A stretch of DNA of 9,564 nucleotides. Source: G039029935 sp039029935 (GTDB taxonomy: Bacteria; Chloroflexota; Anaerolineae; Caldilineales; Caldilineaceae). Shown here piece by piece: positions 1 through 6,380 of this stretch; the stretch's first letter is position 1; each line of letters starts with the position of its first letter. The notes beneath the pieces were generated by a model. It did not search any database. It was given only the letters and a program-made list of their open reading frames with translations, and was not told where the DNA came from. The DNA is taken from the NCBI GenBank assembly GCA_039029935.1, contig JBCCFC010000452.1:1-9564 (forward strand). The letters are read 5' to 3'. The position numbers and the translations under genes were made by a program.

Positions 1-2
1 AT

Positions 3-110
3 TGGTTGGGTCAGGGTTTGGCTGAGTTACCTACGTTCAACCTAGCAACGGGTGGCGTATTTGCAATCCGATTCAAACAATGGAATGTTTCCATTGAACG
101 GCTGATCTGA
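3..110 (+). CDS. C-terminal fragment of an unrecognised upstream gene
   Basis: An open frame enters from the left edge and runs 35 codons to TGA at 108-110, 34 bases before the next start codon. The peptide includes LATGGVFAIRF and ends WNVSIERLI; the alternating hydrophobic pattern looks like real beta-strand protein. I do not recognise the family. A frame this short can stay open by chance, so the call rests on protein-like composition, ordinary codon use and its position directly before a co-directional gene with a good ribosome binding site. If real, it may be cotranscribed with the methyltransferase. Confidence 0.45.
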   Translation, partial: WLGQGLAELPTFNLATGGVFAIRFKQWNVSIERLI

Positions 111-144
111 CAACTATACACGGATTCTCAGGAGGCAAACAAAC

Positions 145-909
145 ATGTTTGATCCAATTGATCTATCGGCCTATGCCAACGCATCATTAAGTGAGTTAGC
201 CAGTGGTACACCGCAGCTGGATGGCACAATTCTGCTCGATATGGCCTTGCAAGCCAAGGGACCTGTTCTCGAGTTAGGGTGCAGCTATGGCCGCATCACC
301 ATTCCAATGGCCGAGCGTGGGGTTACGGACTTAACAGGGCTAGAGCTATCCGCACCCTCATTGGCCCATGCGTGCACAAAGGCTGGCGATTTACCCATTC
401 AATGGGTCGAGGCCGATGTGCGCGATTTTCATCTCGACAGACAGTATGCGTTCATCTTTGCGCGGGGATGCGTGTTCGATTTTATGTTGACTCGCAAGGA
501 CCAAGAAGCGATGCTGGCCTGTGTGCATACTCATCTGACAGATGATGGTCAATTTCTACTCGACACATGCACCATGCCACCCCATGAGATGGTACATCGA
601 CCCGAACCCTTTGAGTGGTATACGATGACCCACCCCAATGGGCGGCAAATCTATGTGTCGGGGACTTACGAATTTGACTATACCCGACAACTCTGGATTC
701 AACGCTGCTATGAACGCTGGGACAGTCCTGATGGTGAGTTGGCCCAAGAACCTTGGACACTGACGTTGCGCTATACCATGCCACAAGATTTGGCAATGGT
801 GCTTTACTACAATGGCTTCAATGTTGTCGCGATCTATGGTGACTACGAAGGCAATCCTGTGACACAGGAGAACCCCAGCCATATTTATCTTTGTGAGAAA
901 CGATTATGA
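145..909 (+). CDS. Class I SAM-dependent methyltransferase
   Basis: A 254-residue cytosolic protein with a Rossmann-type methyltransferase fold. Motif I, the SAM glycine loop, is LELGCSYGR at residues 42-50. The acidic residue that usually contacts the ribose is E67 in GLELS, and EADVRDF at 89-95 fits the adenine-binding region. The stretch from about 100 to 140 (YAFIFARG, then TDDGQFLLD) matches the beta4-beta5 part of the core, and residues 145-254 form a variable beta-rich, probably substrate-binding part. The ATG is supported by AGGAGG at 130-135, nine bases upstream. The stop overlaps the start of the next gene (ATGA), which points to translational coupling. The acceptor substrate cannot be read from sequence; a small-molecule role is more likely than an rRNA or protein target because specific motifs for those are absent. 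Confidence 0.88.
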   Translation: MFDPIDLSAYANASLSELASGTPQLDGTILLDMALQAKGPVLELGCSYGRITIPMAERGVTDLTGLELSAPSLAHACTKAGDLPIQWVEADVRDFHLDRQYAFIFARGCVFDFMLTRKDQEAMLACVHTHLTDDGQFLLDTCTMPPHEMVHRPEPFEWYTMTHPNGRQIYVSGTYEFDYTRQLWIQRCYERWDSPDGELAQEPWTLTLRYTMPQDLAMVLYYNGFNVVAIYGDYEGNPVTQENPSHIYLCEKRL

Positions 910-1796
910 GCAACACACTTTTTACAAAAGCAGAAGACTTTATCTGGAAGAACGCACGACTACTCGAACGACGACTCTTTGCCTATCATTTCAAAGAGGG
1001 TGCGCGTGAGGATGTCATTACCGCGTTGTGCGCCTATCAAAACGCAGATGGCGGCTTTGGTCAGGCATTCGAGCCAGATATCCGCTGCCCTGATAGCCAG
1101 CCCGTGCCTGTGCAACATGCGCTGGAAGTACTGGACACGGTGGGGATTCAGACGGATGAAGATGCTGAGATGGTTGAGCGCATCTGTGACTATCTCATGA
1201 CCATCACAACGAAGGAAGGCGGTGTGCCTTGGCTATTGCCCAGTGCGCTCAACTATCCACGCGCGCCTTGGTGGCAGACCGAAGACAACCCACCCGCATC
1301 GCTCAATCCAACGGCAGCAATTGCGGGACTGCTCCACAAGAACCAGATTGACCATCCTTGGCTAGAGCCTGCCACTCAATTTTGCTGGACAAACATTGAG
1401 ACGATGGAGGCACGGGAGATGCACGAGGTCGGCACTGTGTTGACCTTTCTCTATCATGCCCCTGATCGACCACGCGCCGAACGTGAACGGCACAGATTGT
1501 TTGAGTCGATGCTGAGTGCGGGGCTTGTTGCTGGCTTGGATGATACGGCCTATGTGCGTAAGCCGTTGGACTGGGCATCGACACCAGACAATCCGCTACG
1601 CAAATATTTTAGCCAAGAGCAGATTGAGGCCAATCTGGATGTGGTGGTGGCGGGGCAGCAGGACGATGGCGGCTGGACAATTGCATGGGCGCCCATCAGT
1701 CCATGCTGTGAACTAGAGTGGCGCGGGGTTGTGACACTGGCAACGCTGTTGACACTACGCGCCAATGGTCGTCTAACAACCCCTTCGATACCCTAG
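906..1796 (+). CDS. Alpha/alpha-toroid protein with prenyltransferase/squalene-oxidase-type repeats
   Basis: A 296-residue protein with two clear QxxDGGxG/W repeats: QNADGGFG at residues 45-52 near the N-terminus and QQDDGGW at 251-257 near the C-terminus. Between them are paired helices, as in the alpha/alpha barrel of terpene cyclases and protein prenyltransferase beta subunits. It is about half the length of squalene-hopene cyclases and has no intact DxDD acid motif, so cyclase activity is not supported. Similar short toroid proteins are widespread as hypothetical proteins in Gram-positive bacteria and Chloroflexota. The ATG lies inside the stop of the methyltransferase (ATGA at 906-909), so the two are probably made in a fixed ratio and may act together. 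No signal peptide or membrane segment is seen. The fold call is firm, the function unknown. Confidence 0.75.
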   Translation: MSNTLFTKAEDFIWKNARLLERRLFAYHFKEGAREDVITALCAYQNADGGFGQAFEPDIRCPDSQPVPVQHALEVLDTVGIQTDEDAEMVERICDYLMTITTKEGGVPWLLPSALNYPRAPWWQTEDNPPASLNPTAAIAGLLHKNQIDHPWLEPATQFCWTNIETMEAREMHEVGTVLTFLYHAPDRPRAERERHRLFESMLSAGLVAGLDDTAYVRKPLDWASTPDNPLRKYFSQEQIEANLDVVVAGQQDDGGWTIAWAPISPCCELEWRGVVTLATLLTLRANGRLTTPSIP

Positions 1797-1816
1797 TCTT
1801 GCGCTGTGGCTTTGCG

Positions 1817-3265
1817 TTAGGCAAACGCAAGCACCCGCTCTTGCGTCTCCGCGATATCGACATTCATCTCCGCCTTAATATCCATATTAGTGGCTCGTCG
1901 CTTTTCAAGCATCATTTTCATCCCATATGTTGGTGACATGGTGATTCTGGGCAGCTGACCGATTCGCTGCTCAGGGTCCAATGTCAACTTATACTGCTGT
2001 GCAATCGTTGCCAAAATGAGATGTGCCTCCATCATGGCAAAGGAGTTGCCGATACAAATTCGTGCGCCAGCCCCAAATGGCATGTAGAGGTACTTGGGCA
2101 TCTCGGCCTCTTTTTCTGGCAAAAATCGCTCCGGTCGAAAGGCTAGGGGGTCTTCCCAATAGCGTTCGAGACGATGCATCATGTAGGGTGAGATGAACAT
2201 TTGTGTTCCCTTGGGAACTGCATAGCCACCAACCGTTGTGTCTTCTGTCGGTTCACGAAAATTAATAGTCCACACGGGCGGATAGAGCCGCATAGATTCC
2301 TTCAGCACCATCTCCGCATAGGGCAAGTTGGGCAGGTCTGCCAAGGTGGGCAATCGCCCCGCCAGTACACGATCTAACTCATCATGCAACTTTTGCTCCA
2401 CATCAGGATTCTGTGACAGCGCATACCATGTCCATACCAGCGCGTTGGAGGTTGTTTCATGTCCCGCCAAAAAGAGCGTTAGCAGCTGATCACGTAATTC
2501 CACATCATTCATGGTGTTGCCATCTTCATCGGTTGACATCAACAACATCGACATTAGATCACCCCGATCTTCGACAACACCATTTTCTGCCGCACCACGC
2601 CGTTCGGCCATCATCTGGTCGATAATGGCATCAACCACTTTGCGTGCTTTTTTGCGACGGCGAGCCAGTGGTGTCGGAACCCAATCGGGCAGCGTGATGG
2701 GGAAACCAAAATCGTTGTCGGCTGTATCCTGCAAGACATGGACAGCATCGCCAATTTCATCCGCCGTATCTGCTAACGTTTGGTAATCAACATCAAAAAG
2801 CGTCTTCACCACAATATACATGGTTAACCGCGACATCTCCTGTGATAAGTCGCGTGTCTCGCCTGGATGCCAGCCATCAACCAACTGCGCCGTATAGTCA
2901 ACCATTGTATCCGCATAGCTGCGGATGCGTTTGGCATGAAAGGCGGGCTGGGCCAATTTGCGCTGTTGCTTATGCTCATCCCCCTCGGTTGTCACCAATC
3001 CCCGCCCAATCACACGGGTAAGCACCGCAATGTCATGATGTGCCTTGGGAAAAATTTTGGCCTTGGTAATCAACACCTCGCGAATCAATTCTGGTGTTGC
3101 CAGCACAACAAATTTCATCCCCAACATACTAAACTTGGCAATATCACCATATTCCTCTGCAAGATGGACCAAGAAATCTGGCCCGTGACTATCAAATTCT
3201 TGCGCACTACCGACGAGAAACCGTTCCTTGGGGCCTGGAATTGGCATTCCTTGTTGTTTTTGCAT
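1817..3265 (-). CDS. Cytochrome P450 monooxygenase
   Basis: A complete 482-residue soluble bacterial P450, heme-thiolate, expected to insert one oxygen atom from O2 using electrons from a separate redox partner. Motifs in order: proline-rich opening MPIPGPKERF (7-16), C-helix region around HKQQR (98-102), I-helix oxygen-activation motif AGHETTS (267-273), K-helix ExxR (E323-R326), FRPERF (376-381) and heme loop FGAGARICIG (397-406) with axial ligand C404. There is no N-terminal membrane anchor and no fused reductase, and no ferredoxin gene is nearby. I chose the ATG at 3263-3265 because GAGG lies nine bases before it; an in-frame ATG five codons upstream has no ribosome binding site. After the usual ending around residue 455 there is an unusual charged tail of about 27 residues. 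The substrate is unknown; the gene converges on the methyltransferase pair, leaving 20 bases between stops. Confidence 0.95.
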   Translation of the reverse strand: MQKQQGMPIPGPKERFLVGSAQEFDSHGPDFLVHLAEEYGDIAKFSMLGMKFVVLATPELIREVLITKAKIFPKAHHDIAVLTRVIGRGLVTTEGDEHKQQRKLAQPAFHAKRIRSYADTMVDYTAQLVDGWHPGETRDLSQEMSRLTMYIVVKTLFDVDYQTLADTADEIGDAVHVLQDTADNDFGFPITLPDWVPTPLARRRKKARKVVDAIIDQMMAERRGAAENGVVEDRGDLMSMLLMSTDEDGNTMNDVELRDQLLTLFLAGHETTSNALVWTWYALSQNPDVEQKLHDELDRVLAGRLPTLADLPNLPYAEMVLKESMRLYPPVWTINFREPTEDTTVGGYAVPKGTQMFISPYMMHRLERYWEDPLAFRPERFLPEKEAEMPKYLYMPFGAGARICIGNSFAMMEAHLILATIAQQYKLTLDPEQRIGQLPRITMSPTYGMKMMLEKRRATNMDIKAEMNVDIAETQERVLAFA

Positions 3266-3274
3266 TGTTGTATA

Positions 3275-3278
3275 CCTC
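3275..3278 (-). promoter_or_regulatory. Ribosome binding site that decides the P450 start
   Basis: On the minus strand this reads GAGG, followed by nine bases and then the ATG at 3263-3265. The upstream in-frame ATG at 3278-3280 overlaps this element and is preceded only by an A-rich stretch, so the downstream start is preferred. Confidence 0.6.
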
Positions 3279-3281
3279 ATT

Positions 3282-3360
3282 TTTTATTGCATAGGAAAAA
3301 TAAACCAGTATCACAAATTGGTTATTTGTGACGCAGGTAGCCAACCTGCGATACTTTCCT
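3282..3360. repeat. Intergenic palindromic repeat, copy A (three-way-junction fold)
   Basis: An approximately 80-base element starting TTTTATTGCATAGG that recurs in the same orientation at 5202-5282. Its core, 3307-3355, can fold as a closed three-way junction: outer stem AGTAT (3307-3311) with ATACT (3351-3355); stem 1 CACAAAT (3312-3318) with ATTTGTG (3324-3330) and a five-base loop; stem 2 CGCAGGT (3332-3338) with ACCTGCG (3344-3350) and loop AGCCA. All three stems are perfect. Flanking AGGAAA (3293-3298) and TTTCCT (3355-3360) are also complementary. This copy sits just upstream of the P450 ribosome binding site, so it could lie in the P450 mRNA leader. It resembles REP- or MITE-like bacterial repeats; no protein is encoded. 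Confidence 0.8.
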
Positions 3361-3497
3361 CTATGATAAAACAGCATCGCTGTCAAATTCATTCTGTATA
3401 GTTAGTCAACACTATGTCGATTAACTCTGTTTGTAATGGTACATCGACTTTGGCGATTTGTCAAGGGGATATTTTGTATGTCGGTTTGGTACTTGTG

Positions 3498-3506
3498 TGA
3501 TAAAAT
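3498..3506 (+). promoter_or_regulatory. Candidate extended -10 promoter for the toxin-antitoxin operon
   Basis: TGATAAAAT fits an extended -10 element (TGn followed by TAAAAT) about 40 bases before the antitoxin start. I see no convincing -35 hexamer at 16-18 bases upstream, so this is only a candidate. It lies in the 280-base divergent region (3266-3545), which also holds repeat copy A and otherwise no gene that I can support. Confidence 0.3.
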
Positions 3507-3545
3507 GACATTCAACGTGTTATGGTTGAACGAAGGAGGATTTTT

Positions 3546-4100
3546 ATGCAAGCAGTTACATATGAACAGGCCAAACAGGTGGTGTCACAGCTTGAGTATC
3601 AGGATCAAATTCATCTAATAGAGTATTTGTCATCTTTGGTTGCGAGTGCGCTAAAACAAACTGATACAGTGGTGAATAACGGAAACGGTGCTAGCACAAG
3701 TGGTTTGACTGGCGATGCCGCGAATATTAGCGTAGATACAGCGGAATTTGTAGAAACACAAAGTGAGGAAGGGAAAAAGGCCGAGATTGGTATAACAGAT
3801 AGTCCATCAGTCAATGGTGCATCTATGAATGGAGCTACCCTGAATGGTGCATCGATAGATGAGGGCCTGTCAGGGGAAGAATTCTCGTTGGAAGCATATA
3901 AACTAACGGAAGCATACCAGAAACAGCAGAAGCTCTGGCAGTTATTTGATGAAATGGGTGCAAGCGGGCCAGATTTAGACACGTGGCTACTCAATAAAGC
4001 AAAACGCCGCAAAGAAAATCGTTATCCCATCAAGGTCGGCGGCAAACCAGCAAGTGAAATCGTTATTGAACAACGTCGAGGTATTTTGTCTGATGAATAA
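3546..4100 (+). CDS. Antitoxin of a VapBC-type toxin-antitoxin pair, with long linker
   Basis: A 184-residue protein encoded directly before a PIN-domain toxin, with which it overlaps by eight bases; this is the classic antitoxin position. The N-terminal part (1-37, helical, QAKQVVSQLEYQDQIHLIEYL) resembles short N-terminal domains found in antitoxin-like proteins of cyanobacteria and Chloroflexota. Residues 38-115 are a polar, probably disordered linker that includes three five-residue repeats, VNGAS-MNGAT-LNGAS (89-103). The C-terminal part (116-184) is charged and holds GGKPASEIVIEQRRG (165-179), a form typical of antitoxin tails that bind PIN toxins. The ATG has a strong AAGGAGGA at 3533-3540 with a five-base spacer; an upstream in-frame ATG at 3522 lacks this. 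At 184 residues it is about twice as long as ordinary VapB. Base composition is visibly more AT-rich than the flanking metabolic genes, a sign of possible transfer. It probably autoregulates the operon, as is usual for the class. Confidence 0.7.
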   Translation: MQAVTYEQAKQVVSQLEYQDQIHLIEYLSSLVASALKQTDTVVNNGNGASTSGLTGDAANISVDTAEFVETQSEEGKKAEIGITDSPSVNGASMNGATLNGASIDEGLSGEEFSLEAYKLTEAYQKQQKLWQLFDEMGASGPDLDTWLLNKAKRRKENRYPIKVGGKPASEIVIEQRRGILSDE

Positions 4101-4557
4101 GTTTAGTTACGTTGATAGTAGTGCCTTGGTTAAGTTGTATATTACCGAGACTGGTTCGGCTTGGATGAAAGTATACAATGATACTGAGGAAAATGTACTT
4201 GCGATTGCTGATATTGGGCGTACAGAAGTTGCAGCAACATTTGCAGGCAAGAAACGAGGAAAACATATTTCAGCGGATGGTTATACAGCCATAATGGATG
4301 ATTTCCGTAAGAATGCGCGAGATGAATATCGAATTCTGAGTGTAACCTCTGCTAGGGTAGACGAAGCCATAAACTTGACGATGAGGTACAAACTACGAGG
4401 ATATGATGCTATCCATCTTGCCTGTGCGTTGCATTTACACCAAAGTTTAGACGCCATTGGTCTAGGACCGTTGACATTCATCGCTGCTGACAATGACCTG
4501 CTCGTAGCAGCGGAAGCCGAAGGATTACAAACCGAAAACCCCAATCATTACCCATAA
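4093..4557 (+). CDS. vapC: PIN-domain ribonuclease toxin, VapC family
   Basis: A 154-residue PIN-domain protein, the usual size for VapC toxins, which cut tRNA or rRNA using Mg2+ or Mn2+. The acidic active-site set is present: D8 in YVDSSALVKLY, E45 in GRTEVAATF, D105 in GYDAIHLACAL, and D133/D135 in IAADNDLLVAA. The toxin therefore looks catalytically intact. Its ATG (4093-4095) lies inside the antitoxin gene, eight bases before that gene ends, with GAGGT at 4078-4082 as a possible ribosome binding site; an earlier in-frame ATG at 4054 would overlap the antitoxin more deeply and adds residues not typical of the fold. The overlap supports translational coupling that keeps antitoxin in step with toxin. 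Like the antitoxin gene it is relatively AT-rich. Confidence 0.92.
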   Translation: MNKFSYVDSSALVKLYITETGSAWMKVYNDTEENVLAIADIGRTEVAATFAGKKRGKHISADGYTAIMDDFRKNARDEYRILSVTSARVDEAINLTMRYKLRGYDAIHLACALHLHQSLDAIGLGPLTFIAADNDLLVAAEAEGLQTENPNHYP

Positions 4558-4564
4558 AGAAGGA
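4556..4564 (+). promoter_or_regulatory. Ribosome binding site that supports a TTG start
   Basis: AAAGAAGGA overlaps the vapC stop codon and ends eight bases before the TTG at 4573-4575. It is the reason for accepting a TTG start for the TetR gene, as no ATG lies in frame near the conserved N-terminus. Confidence 0.55.
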
Positions 4565-4572
4565 TACCAACG

Positions 4573-5196
4573 TTGACTCAAAAACAGCCAACAAAAAAAT
4601 TAGATCGACGTGTTCGCCGCACACGTCAACTGCTATCAGACGCGCTCTTCGCGCGAATTGTCGAGCAGGGCTATGAACAAGTCTCCATTCAGGATATCAC
4701 CGACCATGCCAACCTCAACCGCGCCACCTTTTATCTGCACTACAACAGCAAGGAAGAACTGCTCATTGCTGGGTTAGAGTCGCATTTTGATCAGCTAGTG
4801 GCGCGCATAGATAGCCTCGCTGAGGAAATCGGCTCGGGTAAGGTGACTATCTATGAAGACCCGCGCCCGATTTTGTGGGTGTTTCAATATGTGGAACGCT
4901 ATGCAAAGCTCTATAAGGTGTTGCTCAGTGAAAGCGGCACAGCCTATATCGTTCACCTCATTATTGACTACATCACCAATGACTATGAAGAAACCTATCG
5001 TGGCTTACTCGCTGATGATGACAAACCTACAGTGCCCATCTCCATGTTGGCGCGCGCAAACGCTGGCTCGCTCTTTGCATTGTTGAGTTGGTGGGTGATG
5101 CAGGATATGCCGCACACACCGGAAGTCATGACCGAGATGTTCTACCAAATTTGCCGACCAACTTTAAGTTTGTTGGGGATTCAAGACGCACCGTAG
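4573..5196 (+). CDS. TetR/AcrR-family transcriptional regulator
   Basis: A 207-residue regulator with the standard TetR layout. The N-terminal DNA-binding domain spans residues 11-60, with RRTRQLLSDAL (15-25) as helix 1 and a helix-turn-helix around DITDHANLNRATFYLHY (41-57), which is very close to the family consensus. Residues 65-205 form a helical ligand-binding and dimerisation domain whose ligand cannot be read. Translation starts at TTG. The gene begins 15 bases after the vapC stop on the same strand, so it may be cotranscribed with the toxin-antitoxin pair, and it converges on the PhyH gene. Plausible targets are its own promoter, the P450, or the right-hand operon; no operator is evident. 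Repeat copy B begins five bases after its stop. Confidence 0.92.
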   Translation: MTQKQPTKKLDRRVRRTRQLLSDALFARIVEQGYEQVSIQDITDHANLNRATFYLHYNSKEELLIAGLESHFDQLVARIDSLAEEIGSGKVTIYEDPRPILWVFQYVERYAKLYKVLLSESGTAYIVHLIIDYITNDYEETYRGLLADDDKPTVPISMLARANAGSLFALLSWWVMQDMPHTPEVMTEMFYQICRPTLSLLGIQDAP

Positions 5197-5201
5197 GGGT
5201 A

Positions 5202-5282
5202 TTTTATTGCATAGGGAAGTAGAAACCAGTATCACAGATTGTTTATCTGTGAACGCAGGTAGCCAACCTACGATACTATCCT
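5202..5282. repeat. Intergenic palindromic repeat, copy B (three-way-junction fold)
   Basis: Second copy of the element at 3282-3360, same orientation, starting TTTTATTGCATAGGG. The core at 5228-5277 repeats the fold: outer stem AGTAT/ATACT; stem 1 CACAGAT (5233-5239) with ATCTGTG (5245-5251); stem 2 CGCAGGT (5254-5260) with ACCTACG (5266-5272) and loop AGCCA. Relative to copy A, stem 1 has A changed to G on one side and T to C on the other, which keeps the pair. Stem 2 has one mismatch on the plus strand that becomes a G-U wobble on the minus strand. It fills the gap between the convergent TetR and PhyH genes and could act as a weak terminator in either direction, although no long T-run follows. 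Confidence 0.8.
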
Positions 5283-5290
5283 TTGTCCTT

Positions 5291-6343
5291 TTATGGAGTC
5301 ACATTATCCGGATGCGGCGTGACCTGTCCCACATTGACGATGCGCGCACCACCTAAACTATGTGAATCAAGAAAGTGATTGGCTGTGAATGGTGCTTCCA
5401 AAAAGCGCGCATTACGGTGTATCCCATGTAGGTTGTCGGCTGATTCAAAGACAGGGCGAACACTCTCATCAAAGACCAAGCGGCCATCACCCAGTGTGCC
5501 ATCATCCATTACACGCAATGACGGGTCCGCCTCGCAACGCTGTTGATCCTCATCACTCATATTGGAGACCAACAGCCCCCGCCAGTGCTTGGCGAGTCCG
5601 GAGTGATAGGTCAGCGCAATCATAGGGCGAGCCATATCGCCAGTGTTGGGTACACCACGATGCCACATCCTTGGGTCACGGAAGCAGATTCCACCAGCGG
5701 GAATCGCCATTCGACCCGGTGGCCCCCATCGCGCAATTAGGTCAGGGTGATACTCCACGCGTTCACCACGCGGCCAGTTGGACACGGCTGTCTCATGGTG
5801 CGTACCGGGATAGATTTCCGTGGCCCCACTTTCTGCGGTAATGTCGAATAGCGCGACAGAGCAGGAGAGTGTAATCGTTGGTGGCGGCCAAGGTTGTCCT
5901 GCCGCTGTTGCTTCTGCTTCGGATTTCCATGCATAGGGGCGGTCATAGTGCAGGGGTTGAGAACCGCTGCCTGGACAGTTGACGTTGCCGTTATAGAAAC
6001 CAAGCCATGCACCCGACCCCAACAACTCGGCAACAACACTTTCAATGATTGGGTTGGCGACCAGTTCTGGTTTCACAAACGGGGCATAGCGCCGCAATCC
6101 CAACTGTAGATGACCGACGCCTGTTCTTTGCTCATGACGGGTTAACTCCGGTCGCGCACGAATCATCGCAACATCTTCAAGGACGGACTGTAAAAGTAGG
6201 TCGCATATATCGGGTGAGATAATTCCTGAAACAACAGCATAACCCGTTGTCACGAAACTACTGCGTATCTGTTTCAGTTTATCTGCTGATAGCGTACCCG
6301 CTTTCCGTTCTTCCTGCGTGATATCGAAGTGAATTGAATCCAT
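5291..6343 (-). CDS. PhyH-family Fe(II)/2-oxoglutarate-dependent dioxygenase
   Basis: A 350-residue member of the phytanoyl-CoA dioxygenase superfamily, which couples decarboxylation of 2-oxoglutarate to hydroxylation of a substrate. The iron triad is complete: H132 and D134 in LHYDRPY, and H228 in DPRMWHRGVPN. R239 in MARPMIALTY is well placed to bind the 2-oxoglutarate carboxylate. The double-stranded beta-helix core covers about 110-250; residues 255-350 are a C-terminal extension with no motif I recognise. The ATG has AGGAG seven bases upstream. It is the last gene of the minus-strand run, 37 bases after the second amidohydrolase, so an operon role is likely: hydroxylating the substrate or product handled by the amidohydrolase and reductase. 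Bacterial relatives act on many small molecules, and a phytanoyl-CoA substrate should not be assumed. Confidence 0.9.
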   Translation of the reverse strand: MDSIHFDITQEERKAGTLSADKLKQIRSSFVTTGYAVVSGIISPDICDLLLQSVLEDVAMIRARPELTRHEQRTGVGHLQLGLRRYAPFVKPELVANPIIESVVAELLGSGAWLGFYNGNVNCPGSGSQPLHYDRPYAWKSEAEATAAGQPWPPPTITLSCSVALFDITAESGATEIYPGTHHETAVSNWPRGERVEYHPDLIARWGPPGRMAIPAGGICFRDPRMWHRGVPNTGDMARPMIALTYHSGLAKHWRGLLVSNMSDEDQQRCEADPSLRVMDDGTLGDGRLVFDESVRPVFESADNLHGIHRNARFLEAPFTANHFLDSHSLGGARIVNVGQVTPHPDNVTP

Positions 6344-6380
6344 GATCAGTCTCCTGTGATTAGCTCCAAATGCAACAACC

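Noticed and set aside
78..96. Eight-pair inverted repeat CAATGGAA-TGT-TTCCATTG upstream of the methyltransferase, considered as an operator or terminator.
   Set aside because: It falls inside the likely coding tail of the upstream gene and has no T-run; too weak to call.
1533..1550. GLDDTA in the toroid protein, similar to the DxDDTA catalytic motif of class II terpene cyclases.
   Set aside because: The first aspartate is a glycine, the protein is only 296 residues long, and surrounding cyclase motifs are absent, so the likeness is probably chance.
1812..1830. Inverted repeat TTGCGTT-AGGCA-AACGCAA at the convergent ends of the toroid protein and P450 genes, considered as a bidirectional terminator.
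   Set aside because: The stem is short and not GC-rich, no T-run follows on either strand, and it lies mostly inside P450 coding sequence.
2867..3331. A 154-codon open frame on the plus strand, antisense to the P450 N-terminal half.
   Set aside because: It is fully opposite a well-supported P450, lacks a ribosome binding site, and its translation has no recognisable domain.
3319..3343. Possible kissing interaction between the two hairpin loops of copy A (TGGTT and AGCCA).
   Set aside because: Copy B has TGTTT in the first loop, which breaks the pairing, so it is not conserved.
3282..5282. The two palindromic repeats as a CRISPR array.
   Set aside because: There are only two copies almost 2 kb apart with genes between them, and no regular spacers or cas genes.
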